Below, piece by piece: positions 46,288-56,453 of a stretch of 64,000 nt of DNA. Source of the DNA: Pseudemcibacter aquimaris (GTDB lineage: Bacteria > Pseudomonadota > Alphaproteobacteria > Sphingomonadales > Emcibacteraceae); the NCBI RefSeq assembly GCF_028869115.1, contig NZ_CP079800.1, positions 558,001 to 622,000 on the forward strand, given 5' to 3'. The position numbers and the translations under genes were made by a program. How positions within the stretch are numbered: position 1 is the first letter of the stretch; each line of letters opens with the position of its first letter. The notes beneath the pieces were generated by a model, which saw only the letters and a program-made list of their open reading frames with translations, made no database searches and had not been told where the DNA came from.

Positions 46288-49011
46288 ATGATCAGGATCA
46301 AAAAACACCGCGAAATTTTTAATACCAAAGATCAGGCAAAAAAGCTTGATGCTTTGAAGCAAGAATTTCGTCCTGATCAGATTAGAACGCCGCTTTTGAA
46401 GCATTTTAAAGAAACCTATTCACACGGGTTCGAAGTGATAAAAAAGCGCGCTGATAAGGGGGAAACCGGAACCAATCTTGCTAATGCACAAAGTTATCTG
46501 ACTGATCAGATCATTGTTATGCTATCGGATGTGGTGGTCAATTATATTTTTCATAACGCGAACCCGAGTAAGGCGGAAACATTATGTGTCGCTGCATTCG
46601 GCGGATACGGCAGACAGGAAATGGCCCCATATTCGGATATCGATATCCAATTTATCCTGCCATACAAGAAAAACGCATGGTGTGAGAAGGTCGTTGAATA
46701 CATTCTTTATTTCTTATGGGATATGGGTTTCGATGTTGGTCATGCGGTGCGCACTATCGAAGAAGCCATAAGATTATGTGAAGAAGACCTAACCATTAAA
46801 ACCGCGCTTCTTGAAATGCGGTATATCTGGGGTGATGAAAGTCTGTTTAAAAGTTTGTTATCTAAATACGACAGAAAAATCATTAGGGGCAATGCACCTG
46901 AATTTACAGAACAAAAGTTAGAAGAACGAGATAACCGCCACAAAAAACTTGGTGATACCCGATATGTGGTGGAACCAAATTTAAAAGAGGGTAAGGGCGG
47001 GTTACGCGACCTTCATACGCTTCATTGGATTGCCAAGTTTATTTATAAAGTTCATTGGATGTCTGAAATTAAGAAAAAAGGCGTTTTTTCAGACGAAGAA
47101 TATAAAGAATTTAGCAAAGCGGAAGATTTCCTTTGGGCCGTAAGGTTCCAGCTTCATTATATGGCGGGAAGGCCCAATGAACGTATTACGTTTGATGTTC
47201 AGAAGGATTTATCTGAAAAGCTTGGCTATGCGGACCGGGCCAGCATGTCGGGCGTTGAACGCTTTATGAAGCATTATTTCCTTACGGTGAAAAATGTGGG
47301 TGATCTGACGCGGATTTTCTGTGCGTATCTGGAAGAAAAACACAAAAGAAGACCACTTAAATTTTCGAATTTTTCATTTAGATCAAAATATGCCGATGGC
47401 TTCCCACTTGTGGGCAGCAGGATCAGTGTTAAGAACGCAAAAGAATTGGAAGATGACCCGGTCAAAATGATCGAAATTTTCCATGTGGCGCAAAAATATG
47501 AATTGGATATCCATCCGCGCGCTTTAAGGATGATCAGGCAGAACCTTAAATTTATTCGTGGCCGTACACGTAATGATCCGCGCGCAAATGAATTGTTTAT
47601 AGAAATCATGACCCATGAAAAAGGGCCGGGATTTGCGTTAAGGTTGATGAACGAGGTCGGAGTGCTTGGTCGCTTCGTGCCTGATTTTGGGCGTGTTGTC
47701 GCGCAGATGCAATATGACATGTATCATGTTTATACGGTGGATGAACATACGATCCGCGCCATTGAACTGACATCCGAGGTTGAACGCGGCATTCTGGCTG
47801 AAGAACATCCGCTCGCTAATGAAATTATTCATAAGGTGTTATCCAGAAAAGTGCTTTATGTTGCCGTTTTCCTGCATGATATTGCAAAGGGAAGAAAAGG
47901 CGATCATTCAATACTTGGCGAACAGGTCGCCCATAAATTATGTCCTAGATTTGGATTTACTCCCGAAGAAACAGAAACGGTCGCATGGCTCGTCAGGTGG
48001 CATTTGCTTATGACGTTGTCGGCGTTTAAGCGCGATTTAAGTGATCCAAAAACCATTTCTGATTTTGCCGATCAGGTACAAAGTCCGGAACGGTTAAGGC
48101 TATTGCTGGTGTTGACGGTTGTTGATATTCGCGCCGTTGGGCCAAAAGTATGGAATGGATGGAAAGGGCAGCTTTTACGTGAACTTTATAGCCGTTCGGA
48201 AGAGTATCTGCTCGGTGGTCAGATCAAATATGACAATGTTCATCAGGTTGGTCATATCATTGAAAACTTAAGAAAAGAACTTCCTGAATGGGATGATGAA
48301 AAATTTGATGAATATACAAACCGTTTTTTCAGTACTTACTGGTTAGCGGTTTCAACCGACCATTTGGTAAGAAACGCATTGATGATGGATATGTCGGATA
48401 AATTCAACGATAAATCCACAGTGAATATTCATATTGATGATTTTCAAAATATTTCTGAGCTAACCATTTACGCAGAAGATAACCCGGGGCTGTTTTCAAG
48501 GCTTACGGGTGCGATTGCCTTAAGCGGGGCATCCATTCAGGACGCCCGCATTTTCACGACCAAAGACGGCATGGCACTTGATGCTTTCCGAATTCAGGAT
48601 GCGGATGGGAATGTTTTTAAGGATAAAGAAAAACTTAAAAAATTAGAAAAGAATATCAATGATACTCTTTCGGGTGAACTCATACCACGAGATGTGTTTG
48701 ATAAACGCCGGATTAGGAAAAAACGCACGGATGTCTTTAAAGTAGCGCCAAGGGTGCTTATTGATAATAAAGCCAGTAACAGCCGTACAGTGATCGAGCT
48801 TAACGGCCGTGACCGGATTGGTTATTTGTTTGAATTATCATCGGTACTTGTGGATTTAAAAATATCCATTAATTCGGCCCATATCGCCACATATGGTGAA
48901 CGGGCGATTACGGTGTTTTTTGTACGTGATATATTCGGTCATAAAGTGACAAATGAGAAAAAACTAGAACAGATAAAAGAAAAATTAATGAACGTTCTGG
49001 AGGCGAAATAA
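46288..49011 (+). CDS. glnD: PII uridylyltransferase / uridylyl-removing enzyme GlnD
   Basis: 907 residues. Nucleotidyltransferase motif GGYGRQEMAPYSDIDIQF (about 105-125), HD hydrolase motif FLHDIAKGRKGDHS, then two C-terminal ACT domains (ELTIYAEDNPGLFSRL and VIELNGRDRIGYLFELSSVL) that sense glutamine. It controls PII and thereby nitrogen assimilation. The gene starts 3 bases after mutS and ends 2 bases before murJ. Confidence 0.96.
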   Translation: MIRIKKHREIFNTKDQAKKLDALKQEFRPDQIRTPLLKHFKETYSHGFEVIKKRADKGETGTNLANAQSYLTDQIIVMLSDVVVNYIFHNANPSKAETLCVAAFGGYGRQEMAPYSDIDIQFILPYKKNAWCEKVVEYILYFLWDMGFDVGHAVRTIEEAIRLCEEDLTIKTALLEMRYIWGDESLFKSLLSKYDRKIIRGNAPEFTEQKLEERDNRHKKLGDTRYVVEPNLKEGKGGLRDLHTLHWIAKFIYKVHWMSEIKKKGVFSDEEYKEFSKAEDFLWAVRFQLHYMAGRPNERITFDVQKDLSEKLGYADRASMSGVERFMKHYFLTVKNVGDLTRIFCAYLEEKHKRRPLKFSNFSFRSKYADGFPLVGSRISVKNAKELEDDPVKMIEIFHVAQKYELDIHPRALRMIRQNLKFIRGRTRNDPRANELFIEIMTHEKGPGFALRLMNEVGVLGRFVPDFGRVVAQMQYDMYHVYTVDEHTIRAIELTSEVERGILAEEHPLANEIIHKVLSRKVLYVAVFLHDIAKGRKGDHSILGEQVAHKLCPRFGFTPEETETVAWLVRWHLLMTLSAFKRDLSDPKTISDFADQVQSPERLRLLLVLTVVDIRAVGPKVWNGWKGQLLRELYSRSEEYLLGGQIKYDNVHQVGHIIENLRKELPEWDDEKFDEYTNRFFSTYWLAVSTDHLVRNALMMDMSDKFNDKSTVNIHIDDFQNISELTIYAEDNPGLFSRLTGAIALSGASIQDARIFTTKDGMALDAFRIQDADGNVFKDKEKLKKLEKNINDTLSGELIPRDVFDKRRIRKKRTDVFKVAPRVLIDNKASNSRTVIELNGRDRIGYLFELSSVLVDLKISINSAHIATYGERAITVFFVRDIFGHKVTNEKKLEQIKEKLMNVLEAK

Positions 49012-49013
49012 TA

Positions 49014-50558
49014 ATGTCAGTGATTAAATCCACTGCCATATTCGGGGCATTTACCATGATAAGCCGTATACTCGGTTTCGTCAGGGATATCCTTATGGCG
49101 GCTGTGCTTGGTGCCGGAATGATCACGGACTGTTTTGTGGTTGCTTTTAAATTACCGAATTTCTTCAGACGATTATTCGCAGAGGGGGCATTCAGTGCAT
49201 CATTTGTGCCGATATTCTCAGCAACCTTGGAAAAAGACGGCAAGGAAGAAGCACTTAAATTCGCAGAAGAGGCATTTGCCTGCCTATTCATGACGTTATT
49301 GTTGTTTGTCGGGATTGTTGAAATATTTACGCCTGCACTTATCTACGCTATCGCAAATGGCTTTACGGGGGATGAGGCGAAATTTTCATTAGCCGTTGTG
49401 CTAACGCGTTTTACATTTCCGTTTATATTATTTGTTTCGCTTGGATCATTGCTTGCCGGCATCCTTAATTCGTTAGGGCGTTTCGCGGAAACGGCGGCAG
49501 TGCCGATCATTTTAAATATTTGTATGATTAGTGCTCTAATGTTTGCATCTAATATGATGGAAACTCCAGCGCATACCTTAGCGATTGGGGTAAGTATTGC
49601 AGGTTTTCTACAGGTGGTTTTTCTTTATAGGGCAACCAGAAAAGCGGGATATAAATTTAGAATTCGCGCCCCGAAAATTACACCTAAGGTAAAAAAACTC
49701 CTTATCGTAATGGGGCCGGCGGCACTCGGTGCCGGGGTCGTGCAGCTTAATTTGTTACTTGATATGATCATTGCATCGCATCTTCCTGATGCGTCGATGT
49801 CTTATCTTTATTATGCGGATCGGTTAAACCAATTGCCCGTTGGGGTGATTGGTGTGGCGCTTGGAACTGTGTTACTGCCATTTCTTTCACGGAGTATCGC
49901 AGCGGGGAATGAGACGCAAGTGATGAAAAGCCAAAATCAAGCGATTGAAATGGGACTATTTTTTACCATTCCGGCGGCGGTGGCGTTTATTATTGTTCCA
50001 GCAGAACTTATTCATGTTTTACTGGAAAGAAGCAATTTTACAGCACTTGCAACAACAGAAACATCATTAACGCTTGCTGCCTATGCGGCGGGGCTTCCGG
50101 CATATGTACTCGCGAAAGTATTCGTGCCCGGCTATTTCGCAAGAAGTGATACAAAGACACCATTAATATATGCGATTGTAGCACTTGTGATTAATGTCAG
50201 TTTGAACCTAATATTAATGCAATATTTTTTACATGTAGGACTTGCCATGGCGACGGCCATTTCAGCATGGATCAATGTCTTTATGCTTGCGGGTGGTTTG
50301 ATTTACCGCGGTCATTATCATATTGAAGGGGCAGTGATTATGAGGCTGCTGAAATATGTAATGTGCAGCGTTATTATGGGGGGCGTCGTTTGGTATCTTC
50401 AAGGGATGGTCAAGCCGCTGATCTGGGGGAATATGTCTGAACAATTGCTTGGTCTTTCCATATTAGTCGTCAGCGGAATTGGTACATACCTTATTGCGAC
50501 CTTTTTGACCGGAACGGTGAAAAAAGAAGAACTCAAAGCCGTATTTTCAAAGAGATAG
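49014..50558 (+). CDS. murJ: lipid II flippase MurJ
   Basis: 514 residues, 13-14 membrane spans of the MOP superfamily. The family blocks are SRILGFVRDILMAAVLGAG, FVVAFKLPNFFRRLFAEGAFSASFVPIF and SMSYLYYADRLNQLPVGVIGVALGTVLLP, with the arginines needed for lipid II transport. It follows glnD by 2 bases. Confidence 0.96.
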   Translation: MSVIKSTAIFGAFTMISRILGFVRDILMAAVLGAGMITDCFVVAFKLPNFFRRLFAEGAFSASFVPIFSATLEKDGKEEALKFAEEAFACLFMTLLLFVGIVEIFTPALIYAIANGFTGDEAKFSLAVVLTRFTFPFILFVSLGSLLAGILNSLGRFAETAAVPIILNICMISALMFASNMMETPAHTLAIGVSIAGFLQVVFLYRATRKAGYKFRIRAPKITPKVKKLLIVMGPAALGAGVVQLNLLLDMIIASHLPDASMSYLYYADRLNQLPVGVIGVALGTVLLPFLSRSIAAGNETQVMKSQNQAIEMGLFFTIPAAVAFIIVPAELIHVLLERSNFTALATTETSLTLAAYAAGLPAYVLAKVFVPGYFARSDTKTPLIYAIVALVINVSLNLILMQYFLHVGLAMATAISAWINVFMLAGGLIYRGHYHIEGAVIMRLLKYVMCSVIMGGVVWYLQGMVKPLIWGNMSEQLLGLSILVVSGIGTYLIATFLTGTVKKEELKAVFSKR

Positions 50559-50587
50559 TTGACCTGCGCCTTTTATGACGTCATATA
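50559..50587 (+). promoter_or_regulatory. trpS promoter with embedded palindrome
   Basis: TTGACC (50559-50564), a 17-base spacer and CATATA (50582-50587) upstream of trpS. The perfect 12-base palindrome TATGACGTCATA (50574-50585) overlaps the -10 box, as an operator would. Confidence 0.5.
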
Positions 50588-50640
50588 GGGTGCTTATTGG
50601 AAATTGATAAAGGATATGTCCAAAATATCCATAAGGAAAA

Positions 50641-51654
50641 ATGATGACAGATTTCAAACAACGTGTGTTTTCTGGTGTTCAACCATCAGGCAATCTTACT
50701 CTCGGTAATTATCTTGGCGCAATTAAAAATTGGGTTGGCTTACAGGATAGCCATGAAACAATTTTTTGCGTCGTTGATCTTCATGCGATTACGGTCTGGC
50801 AAGACCCGGAAGTATTACGTAACGCAACACGCGAAGTCGCAGCAGGCATGATTGCGAGTGGCGTTGATCCAAAGAAAAGCATCATTTTTAACCAAAGTCA
50901 GGTTCCAGCCCACGCTGAACTGGCCTGGATTTTCAACTGTGTGGCCCGTATGGGGTGGCTTAACCGCATGACACAGTTCAAGGAAAAAGCAGGTAAACAT
51001 AAAGAGCGTGCGAGCGTTGGTTTATATGTGTATCCCGATCTGATGGCTGCTGATATTCTGGCATATAAAGCAACCCATGTTCCAGTTGGCGCGGACCAAA
51101 AACAGCATTTGGAACTGACACGTGACATCGCGCAAAAGTTTAATAATGATTACGGTGTTGAATTTTTCCCAGAAGTTGAGCCGTTAATTTTCGGTGAAGC
51201 AACACGTGTGATGTCGCTTCGTGATGGTTCATCAAAAATGTCAAAATCCGATCCATCTGAAAATAGCCGAATTAATTTGACGGATGATCGTGACCTAATT
51301 GCCAAGAAAATCAGAAAGGCGCGCACGGATAGCGAACCATTACCGGCATCAATGGATGATCTTGATGACCGCCCGGAAGCAAAGAACCTGATTAATATTT
51401 TCGCAGCGCTTAGTAACCGTAAAGCTAGTGATATTTGTGCAGAGTACGAAGGACAAGGTTTTGCTGATTTTAAACGTGATCTTGCCGATTTAAGTGTTGA
51501 AACGCTTGGGCCGATTACTGAAGAAATGGCTCGTTTGATGGACGAAAAAACATATCTGGACGGCATTTTACGCGAAGGTGCGGAAAATGCTGACAAGATC
51601 GCAAAACCGATTTTAACAGATGTTCAGGATATCGTTGGATTCTTACGCCCATAA
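50641..51654 (+). CDS. trpS: tryptophanyl-tRNA synthetase
   Basis: 337 residues, class I. The HIGH equivalent is in [22 protein letters not shown], and KMSKS in [24 protein letters not shown] precedes the start; an ATG at 50644 is equally possible. No tryptophan leader peptide was seen in front of it. Confidence 0.97.
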   Translation: MMTDFKQRVFSGVQPSGNLTLGNYLGAIKNWVGLQDSHETIFCVVDLHAITVWQDPEVLRNATREVAAGMIASGVDPKKSIIFNQSQVPAHAELAWIFNCVARMGWLNRMTQFKEKAGKHKERASVGLYVYPDLMAADILAYKATHVPVGADQKQHLELTRDIAQKFNNDYGVEFFPEVEPLIFGEATRVMSLRDGSSKMSKSDPSENSRINLTDDRDLIAKKIRKARTDSEPLPASMDDLDDRPEAKNLINIFAALSNRKASDICAEYEGQGFADFKRDLADLSVETLGPITEEMARLMDEKTYLDGILREGAENADKIAKPILTDVQDIVGFLRP

Positions 51655-51679
51655 TAATTGGGCCAATTTTTGCCATAAT

Positions 51680-51712
51680 GATCAAGTATTTATTAATTGA
51701 AAATATTTGATC
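51680..51712 (+). repeat. inverted repeat between trpS and DUF4136 gene
   Basis: GATCAAGTATTT (51680-51691) pairs with AAATATTTGATC (51701-51712), one G-U pair, 9-base loop, ending just before the ribosome binding region of the next gene. It could be a weak terminator for trpS or a regulatory hairpin. Confidence 0.4.
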
Positions 51713-51731
51713 TCCTTTGTAAGGTATGGAT

Positions 51732-52403
51732 ATGGACAGATTCTTAAAAATAGCTATTACAGTGTTATTCGTTGGTTTTTTGGCCGCTTGTCAGCAAACT
51801 ATTAAAAGCGATGTAATGCGTTTTCACCAGCTTCCACAGCCAAATGGTGAAAAGATTATGATTGTACCCATGAACCCGAACAATACTGGAAGTCTTGAAT
51901 TTGCGAATTATGCGACCTTGGTTGGTAATGAGCTTGGCCGTTATGGATATGTTCCTGCTGATGGTGCGGAACCTGATTTAATCGTCGAACTGGATTACGG
52001 CGTTGATGAAGGTCAACAAGTCGTTCGTCATACAGGATCAATGATGGGGGCAATGTATTTTGGTGGTTATTACGGTCGTTTTTATCACCCATGGTACATG
52101 TATAGATATCCGTTTTATCGTCCGATGTATTACGGCGGATTTTATGATCCGTTCGGGTATTACCCGCTTGGAATGCAGAGCCGCACACGTACATATGTGA
52201 ATTATAACAGACACCTTAAAATGGTAATCAAGCCTAATCGTAATGGCGCACAAAACCTTTACGAAGGGGAAGTGAAAAGCAAAGGCAGAAATAATAATCT
52301 GCACGAAGTGATGCCATATATGGTTCAGGCATTCTTTACTAACTTCCCGGGTGTAAGTGGCTCTTCGGAACGAGTTTCCGTCGAAATCCCTGAAAATTCA
52401 TAA
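51732..52403 (+). CDS. DUF4136-type lipoprotein with Tyr/Gly-rich insert
   Basis: About 223 residues. Lipobox GFLAAC at the end of the signal peptide; DUF4136-like core (LVGNELGRYGYVPADGAEPDLIVELDY ... AFFTNFPGVSG). In the middle an aromatic stretch, YFGGYYGRFYHPWYMYRYPF then YRPMYYGGFYDPFGYYPLG, is unusual. The ATG at 51732 lies 7 bases after AAGG; an ATG at 51726 is too close. Confidence 0.75.
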   Translation: MDRFLKIAITVLFVGFLAACQQTIKSDVMRFHQLPQPNGEKIMIVPMNPNNTGSLEFANYATLVGNELGRYGYVPADGAEPDLIVELDYGVDEGQQVVRHTGSMMGAMYFGGYYGRFYHPWYMYRYPFYRPMYYGGFYDPFGYYPLGMQSRTRTYVNYNRHLKMVIKPNRNGAQNLYEGEVKSKGRNNNLHEVMPYMVQAFFTNFPGVSGSSERVSVEIPENS

Positions 52404-52476
52404 CATTAGCTTATGGGGGCTTGACGTTTGGATTGCCGTCTCCATCTATAAATAAAGCAATAATTCGGATGTGACC

Positions 52477-53433
52477 ATGTGGGAAACTATAAAAGATATC
52501 GGCTATTGGCTTCGGGAAACAATTAGTGCCCAAGTATTAAAAAAGATAATAATTAGCCTGATTATTATTATGCTTCTTTATTATCCGGTTGGCATGTTTT
52601 TGATCCATAAGGTGGATGCAAACCCGGATTTCGGACTTCAAAATTCATCACGTGGCAGTAATGCCGTTGCGGTCAGTATTGCGCTGATTGACCGCGAAGT
52701 GAACCAGCATGGCTGGGTTGCCAATGACCCAATATTCAAACCGGGCGCAATGCTGGATAATATGCCAAACTTTCAGCAGGGCATAATTTCCGCTATAGCA
52801 AGGTTTAGTTATGAACTTGTTGATCAGCTTGGGCGAACACGTGGTTCCAGTGCGGTTGACCCGGATTTACAGGAAGTATCAGGATTACTTCAATATGCGG
52901 GCGACATATGGTGGTGGAATCCTTCAACATCCTTATTGCCGGTTGCTACATCAGAACAGCAATATACAAAAGCCATGGAACAGATGATTGTTTACAACGA
53001 ACGATTGGCCCGTGGAGCGGCGGTCTTTGAAAAAAGATCTGATAACTTACTTGCGACACTTGATCGTATTTCACTTGATCTTGGGGCATCATCTGCAAGC
53101 ATCGATACATATGTGAAGGGTGGTTTTGGATGTGTAATGGATTTCGGCGCGGATGATCTTTTCTTTAATGTGAAGGGGCAGGCCTATGCTTATCGTTTGA
53201 TCTTGAAGGCATTGAGAAAAGATTTTTCAGAAATTATTGAAACCCGCGATATTGCATCCAGCTGGGATGAGATGGAAACATCATTTGATTCGATCATTTC
53301 AATGGACCCATTGATTGTTTCCAACTGTGAAGTAGATGGATTTTTGTTCCAAAACCATCTTGCAGCAGAGGGTTTTTACCTACTGCGGGCGAGAACGCAA
53401 CTCAAAGAAATTACAAATATTCTACTTAAATAA
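52477..53433 (+). CDS. DUF2333 family membrane-anchored protein
   Basis: About 318 residues. One N-terminal membrane span (KKIIISLIIIMLLYYPVGMFLI) is followed by a periplasmic domain with NQHGWVANDPIFKPGAMLDNMPNFQQG, diagnostic of DUF2333. Function unknown. ATG 52477 is preferred to a GTG two codons earlier. It lies between two envelope-type genes, on the same strand. Confidence 0.85.
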   Translation: MWETIKDIGYWLRETISAQVLKKIIISLIIIMLLYYPVGMFLIHKVDANPDFGLQNSSRGSNAVAVSIALIDREVNQHGWVANDPIFKPGAMLDNMPNFQQGIISAIARFSYELVDQLGRTRGSSAVDPDLQEVSGLLQYAGDIWWWNPSTSLLPVATSEQQYTKAMEQMIVYNERLARGAAVFEKRSDNLLATLDRISLDLGASSASIDTYVKGGFGCVMDFGADDLFFNVKGQAYAYRLILKALRKDFSEIIETRDIASSWDEMETSFDSIISMDPLIVSNCEVDGFLFQNHLAAEGFYLLRARTQLKEITNILLK

Positions 53434-53526
53434 ATATAATCTTGCCAAATTGACATCATGAATGGCACTATAGCCCGCAACTAAACAAAAAAGTTATTTC
53501 ACGGGGAATAGTAAAGGGGCTTTGGT

Positions 53527-54000
53527 ATGTCCGAAGGGGACAACAAATGGAAATTTCTGATCATTGCTGATGATACGCCTGAATTTGTAAAAGTATTAAG
53601 GCTGGCCAGTAAAAGAGCAGAAAAAGTCGGGGGAAGTATTTTAATGCTTAAAATTATCCCGCCGGGTGATTTTCAGCATTGGATGTCTGTGCGTGACATC
53701 ATGGAAGAAGAAGCACGCGAAGAAGCCAAAGAAACTCTTGCCTATTATGCCGGTGAAATTAAACGCATTTCCGGCCTGGAAGCGGAAACTGCAATTCGTG
53801 AAGGTAAACCGGAAGAGGTCATTTCTAACATTATCGCAGAAGACCGTGATATTCATTTACTTGTGCTTGGTGCCAACGTGGATGGTGACCCAGGTCCACT
53901 TATCCGTAGTTTCCGTGAAGTCCTTCTAAACGAGCTTCATATGCCTGTTCTGGTTGTTCCAGGCAACATGACCGATGAAGAAATCGATAAATTTGCATAA
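53527..54000 (+). CDS. universal stress protein (UspA family)
   Basis: 157 residues. Single Usp domain with the ATP-binding style ending LLVLGANVDGDPGPLIRSF...MPVLVVPG. Conserved next to nfu in alphaproteobacteria. Ribosome binding region AAGGGG just upstream of the ATG. Confidence 0.9.
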   Translation: MSEGDNKWKFLIIADDTPEFVKVLRLASKRAEKVGGSILMLKIIPPGDFQHWMSVRDIMEEEAREEAKETLAYYAGEIKRISGLEAETAIREGKPEEVISNIIAEDRDIHLLVLGANVDGDPGPLIRSFREVLLNELHMPVLVVPGNMTDEEIDKFA

Positions 54001-54079
54001 TATTTAACATATGAAACCTTGATTAATTCGCTTTTTATAATTATTTAAAAGTGGATATTTAAAGCTACAGGAAAAATGC

Positions 54080-54628
54080 ATGTTTATTCAAACTGAACAA
54101 ACCCCCAACCCATCCACCTTAAAATTTATTCCGGGTGAAATGGTTCTTGAACAAGGCACAATGTTTTTTGAAAGCGAAGAAGATGCGAGTGGGTCGCCGC
54201 TTGCGCTTGCGCTTTTTAAAATCGATGGCGTGTCTGCGGTATTCCTGGGTAGCGATTTTATTACAGTTGAAAATAAAGAGCAGGATTGGAATGATTTAAA
54301 ACCTGCGATCCTTGGCACGATCATGGAGCATTACACAGCCGGGCTACCGATTGTAACCGGTGATCAGGAACAGCAAGTTTCTGACGATGATGCGGATCCG
54401 GAAATTGTTGCGCAAATTATGGAACTGCTTGATACGCGTGTGCGCCCGGCGGTGGCACGCGACGGTGGTGATATCACGTATCATGGTTTTAAAGACGGAG
54501 TTGTTTACCTGCGTATGCAAGGGGCATGTTCCGGCTGTCCAAGTTCAACCGCGACGTTGAAGCACGGCATTCAAAATCTGCTTAAACACTATATTCCAGA
54601 AGTGGAAAGTGTTGAGCCGGTCGAATAA
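54080..54628 (+). CDS. NifU-like iron-sulfur scaffold (Nfu)
   Basis: 182 residues. N-terminal Nfu_N domain (MFIQTEQTPNPSTLKFIPG) and a C-terminal NifU domain with the cluster-binding pair GACSGCPSST. It delivers Fe-S clusters to target enzymes; MiaB, downstream in the window, is a plausible client but not shown. Confidence 0.94.
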   Translation: MFIQTEQTPNPSTLKFIPGEMVLEQGTMFFESEEDASGSPLALALFKIDGVSAVFLGSDFITVENKEQDWNDLKPAILGTIMEHYTAGLPIVTGDQEQQVSDDDADPEIVAQIMELLDTRVRPAVARDGGDITYHGFKDGVVYLRMQGACSGCPSSTATLKHGIQNLLKHYIPEVESVEPVE

Positions 54629-54634
54629 GCCAGT

Positions 54635-55666
54635 TTAATTATTCAGATTAAAAAACGGTAATCCTAACCAATACCAGCGTCCATCAGGACCTGGCATGGT
54701 GCAGTTAATTCTGCTGCGTCCATTTGGAAAGGGCTGATCAAACCTTAATTCAACCCTGTTGTCGCCGAGTAATGTTAATTCGGCGGCCTCACCAGTATGT
54801 GACGGGAAGCATCCTAGGCTTGTTAAGCCGGTAATTTCAGGATTAACTGTAAAGCCAATCGCTGGTGGATTGTCGGTACCGATATTAGGGTCACGCGGCA
54901 ATACATCTTTGACTGGTAAAGCCCGAGCATTAAAAATAAGTCTCACTCTTCCCATGTCGGAATAATTTTCATTAAAAGCAAATCTCGGTAGTGCATTTAT
55001 ATTGTGGGTGCTTGAGATTGCACCAGAATGTTGACCAAAGATGGCTTTATAGTTTCTGTCTTCTATCGCCTTTACCAGTTCAGGTGAATACTCACCGAAT
55101 GGATAGGCGAACAGATCGGGGATATAGCCCAGTTCTTTCATAAAAATGCGGTCAGCAGTATCAAGATCGTCAACGGCAGCTTCAATCGACATAGATGACA
55201 TATGACCATGGGCGTGAGCATGATGGCCAATATCGATCAGCGGATCTTGTGCCATTTCACGAACATGATCCCATGACATCATCGTATCGAATTCTGCACT
55301 AACAGGTTCAGTTGAAACAAAGACGGTTACCGGGAAACCTGCTTTTTTAAAACGTGGCCATGCTTCTTCGTAAACGGATAAGAAACCATCATCAATTGTA
55401 ATTGCGATTGTACGGGGCGGTAGTTTTTTGCCGCTTTTAATGGCATCTACAACCTCTTTTAAGGGAACAATATTATATTGCTCCTTGCTAAGCTCGGCGA
55501 TGTGTTGGTCAATTTGGTCAAGTGTAATATTGGTAGAAGGATATTTGCTTTCACCAAAACGGTGGTACATGATAATGATAGCGCTATCTTCTTCTTGCGC
55601 ATAAGATGTTACTGTCAACGAAGACATAATCAGACAAAATAATAAGTATGCTTTTTTCAATTCCAC
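54635..55666 (-). CDS. secreted polysaccharide deacetylase
   Basis: 343 residues. Signal peptide (KAYLLFCLIMSSLTVTSYAQ), then an NodB-like deacetylase domain with MYHRFG, TIDDGF (catalytic/metal Asp pair) and the His metal ligands in DIGHHAHAHGH. The C-terminal part (about 260-343) is a small beta domain. It is convergent with nfu and interrupts the usual nfu-tsaB order; substrate unknown. Confidence 0.88.
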   Translation of the reverse strand: MELKKAYLLFCLIMSSLTVTSYAQEEDSAIIIMYHRFGESKYPSTNITLDQIDQHIAELSKEQYNIVPLKEVVDAIKSGKKLPPRTIAITIDDGFLSVYEEAWPRFKKAGFPVTVFVSTEPVSAEFDTMMSWDHVREMAQDPLIDIGHHAHAHGHMSSMSIEAAVDDLDTADRIFMKELGYIPDLFAYPFGEYSPELVKAIEDRNYKAIFGQHSGAISSTHNINALPRFAFNENYSDMGRVRLIFNARALPVKDVLPRDPNIGTDNPPAIGFTVNPEITGLTSLGCFPSHTGEAAELTLLGDNRVELRFDQPFPNGRSRINCTMPGPDGRWYWLGLPFFNLNN

Positions 55667-55763
55667 CTTCTATAAAATACATAAAAATACTACACGTTTT
55701 GCCCCGCTGGGACTATAACAGAAAAAAGATTAGTTTTTTAAGTAAAAAAGATATTCGAAAATT

Positions 55764-56453
55764 ATGACATATATTCTTGCATTTGATACTACACTTGGCG
55801 CGTGTTCTGTGGCCCTTTTACAGGATGGAAATATATTATCATCCAAAAAAGAGGTGCGTGCCCGTGGTCATGTGGAACGCCTGCTGCCGATGGTGGATGA
55901 AGTCATAAATGATGCTGGAATAAAGTTGGAAACGGTTGATTTAATCGCAGTGACAATCGGGCCTGGTACTTTTGCCGGTGTACGGATTGGATTATCCGCG
56001 GCAAAGGGAATGGCTCTCGCGTTAGATGTTCCAGTTATTCCTGTAACTTCATTAGAGGCAATAGCATTTGCCGCTTTCCGTGATAATGACGTGTTAGAAA
56101 ATGTGAACATTTGCATTGATGCAAGACGCGGTGAATTTTACATGCAATCATTTCAAAGCGATATGACGCGGCTTAATGAAGCAGAGGCCGTACCGCTTGC
56201 TGATATAGAAAATCGTCAATATCCAAATGCTCCATTCGTGGGAAGTGGAGGGAAAATGATCGCAAAGATTATTGAAATTGATCAAGATGAAAATCATGAA
56301 CAGTATGATAGCCCGCATGCTGAAAATATTGCGCTTTATGCGTATCAAATTATAGATAAGGTAACGAATGCCGATACCATTAAACCCTTATATTTAAGAG
56401 CGCCAGATGCAAAACCGCCATCCGCATCATTGGTGCCAGAAATCAAATCATGA
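55764..56453 (+). CDS. tsaB: tRNA threonylcarbamoyladenosine protein TsaB
   Basis: 229 residues of the ASKHA fold; YILAFDTTLGACSVALLQDG, RGHVERLLPMVDEVI and TIGPGTFAGVRIGLSAAKGMA are diagnostic. It dimerises with TsaD for the t6A37 modification. The stop overlaps the rimI start by 4 bases (ATGA). Confidence 0.95.
   Translation: MTYILAFDTTLGACSVALLQDGNILSSKKEVRARGHVERLLPMVDEVINDAGIKLETVDLIAVTIGPGTFAGVRIGLSAAKGMALALDVPVIPVTSLEAIAFAAFRDNDVLENVNICIDARRGEFYMQSFQSDMTRLNEAEAVPLADIENRQYPNAPFVGSGGKMIAKIIEIDQDENHEQYDSPHAENIALYAYQIIDKVTNADTIKPLYLRAPDAKPPSASLVPEIKS

Noticed and set aside
53452-53476. TTGACA followed by TATAGC before the universal stress gene
   Set aside because: Spacing is only 13 bases, too short for a sigma-70 promoter.
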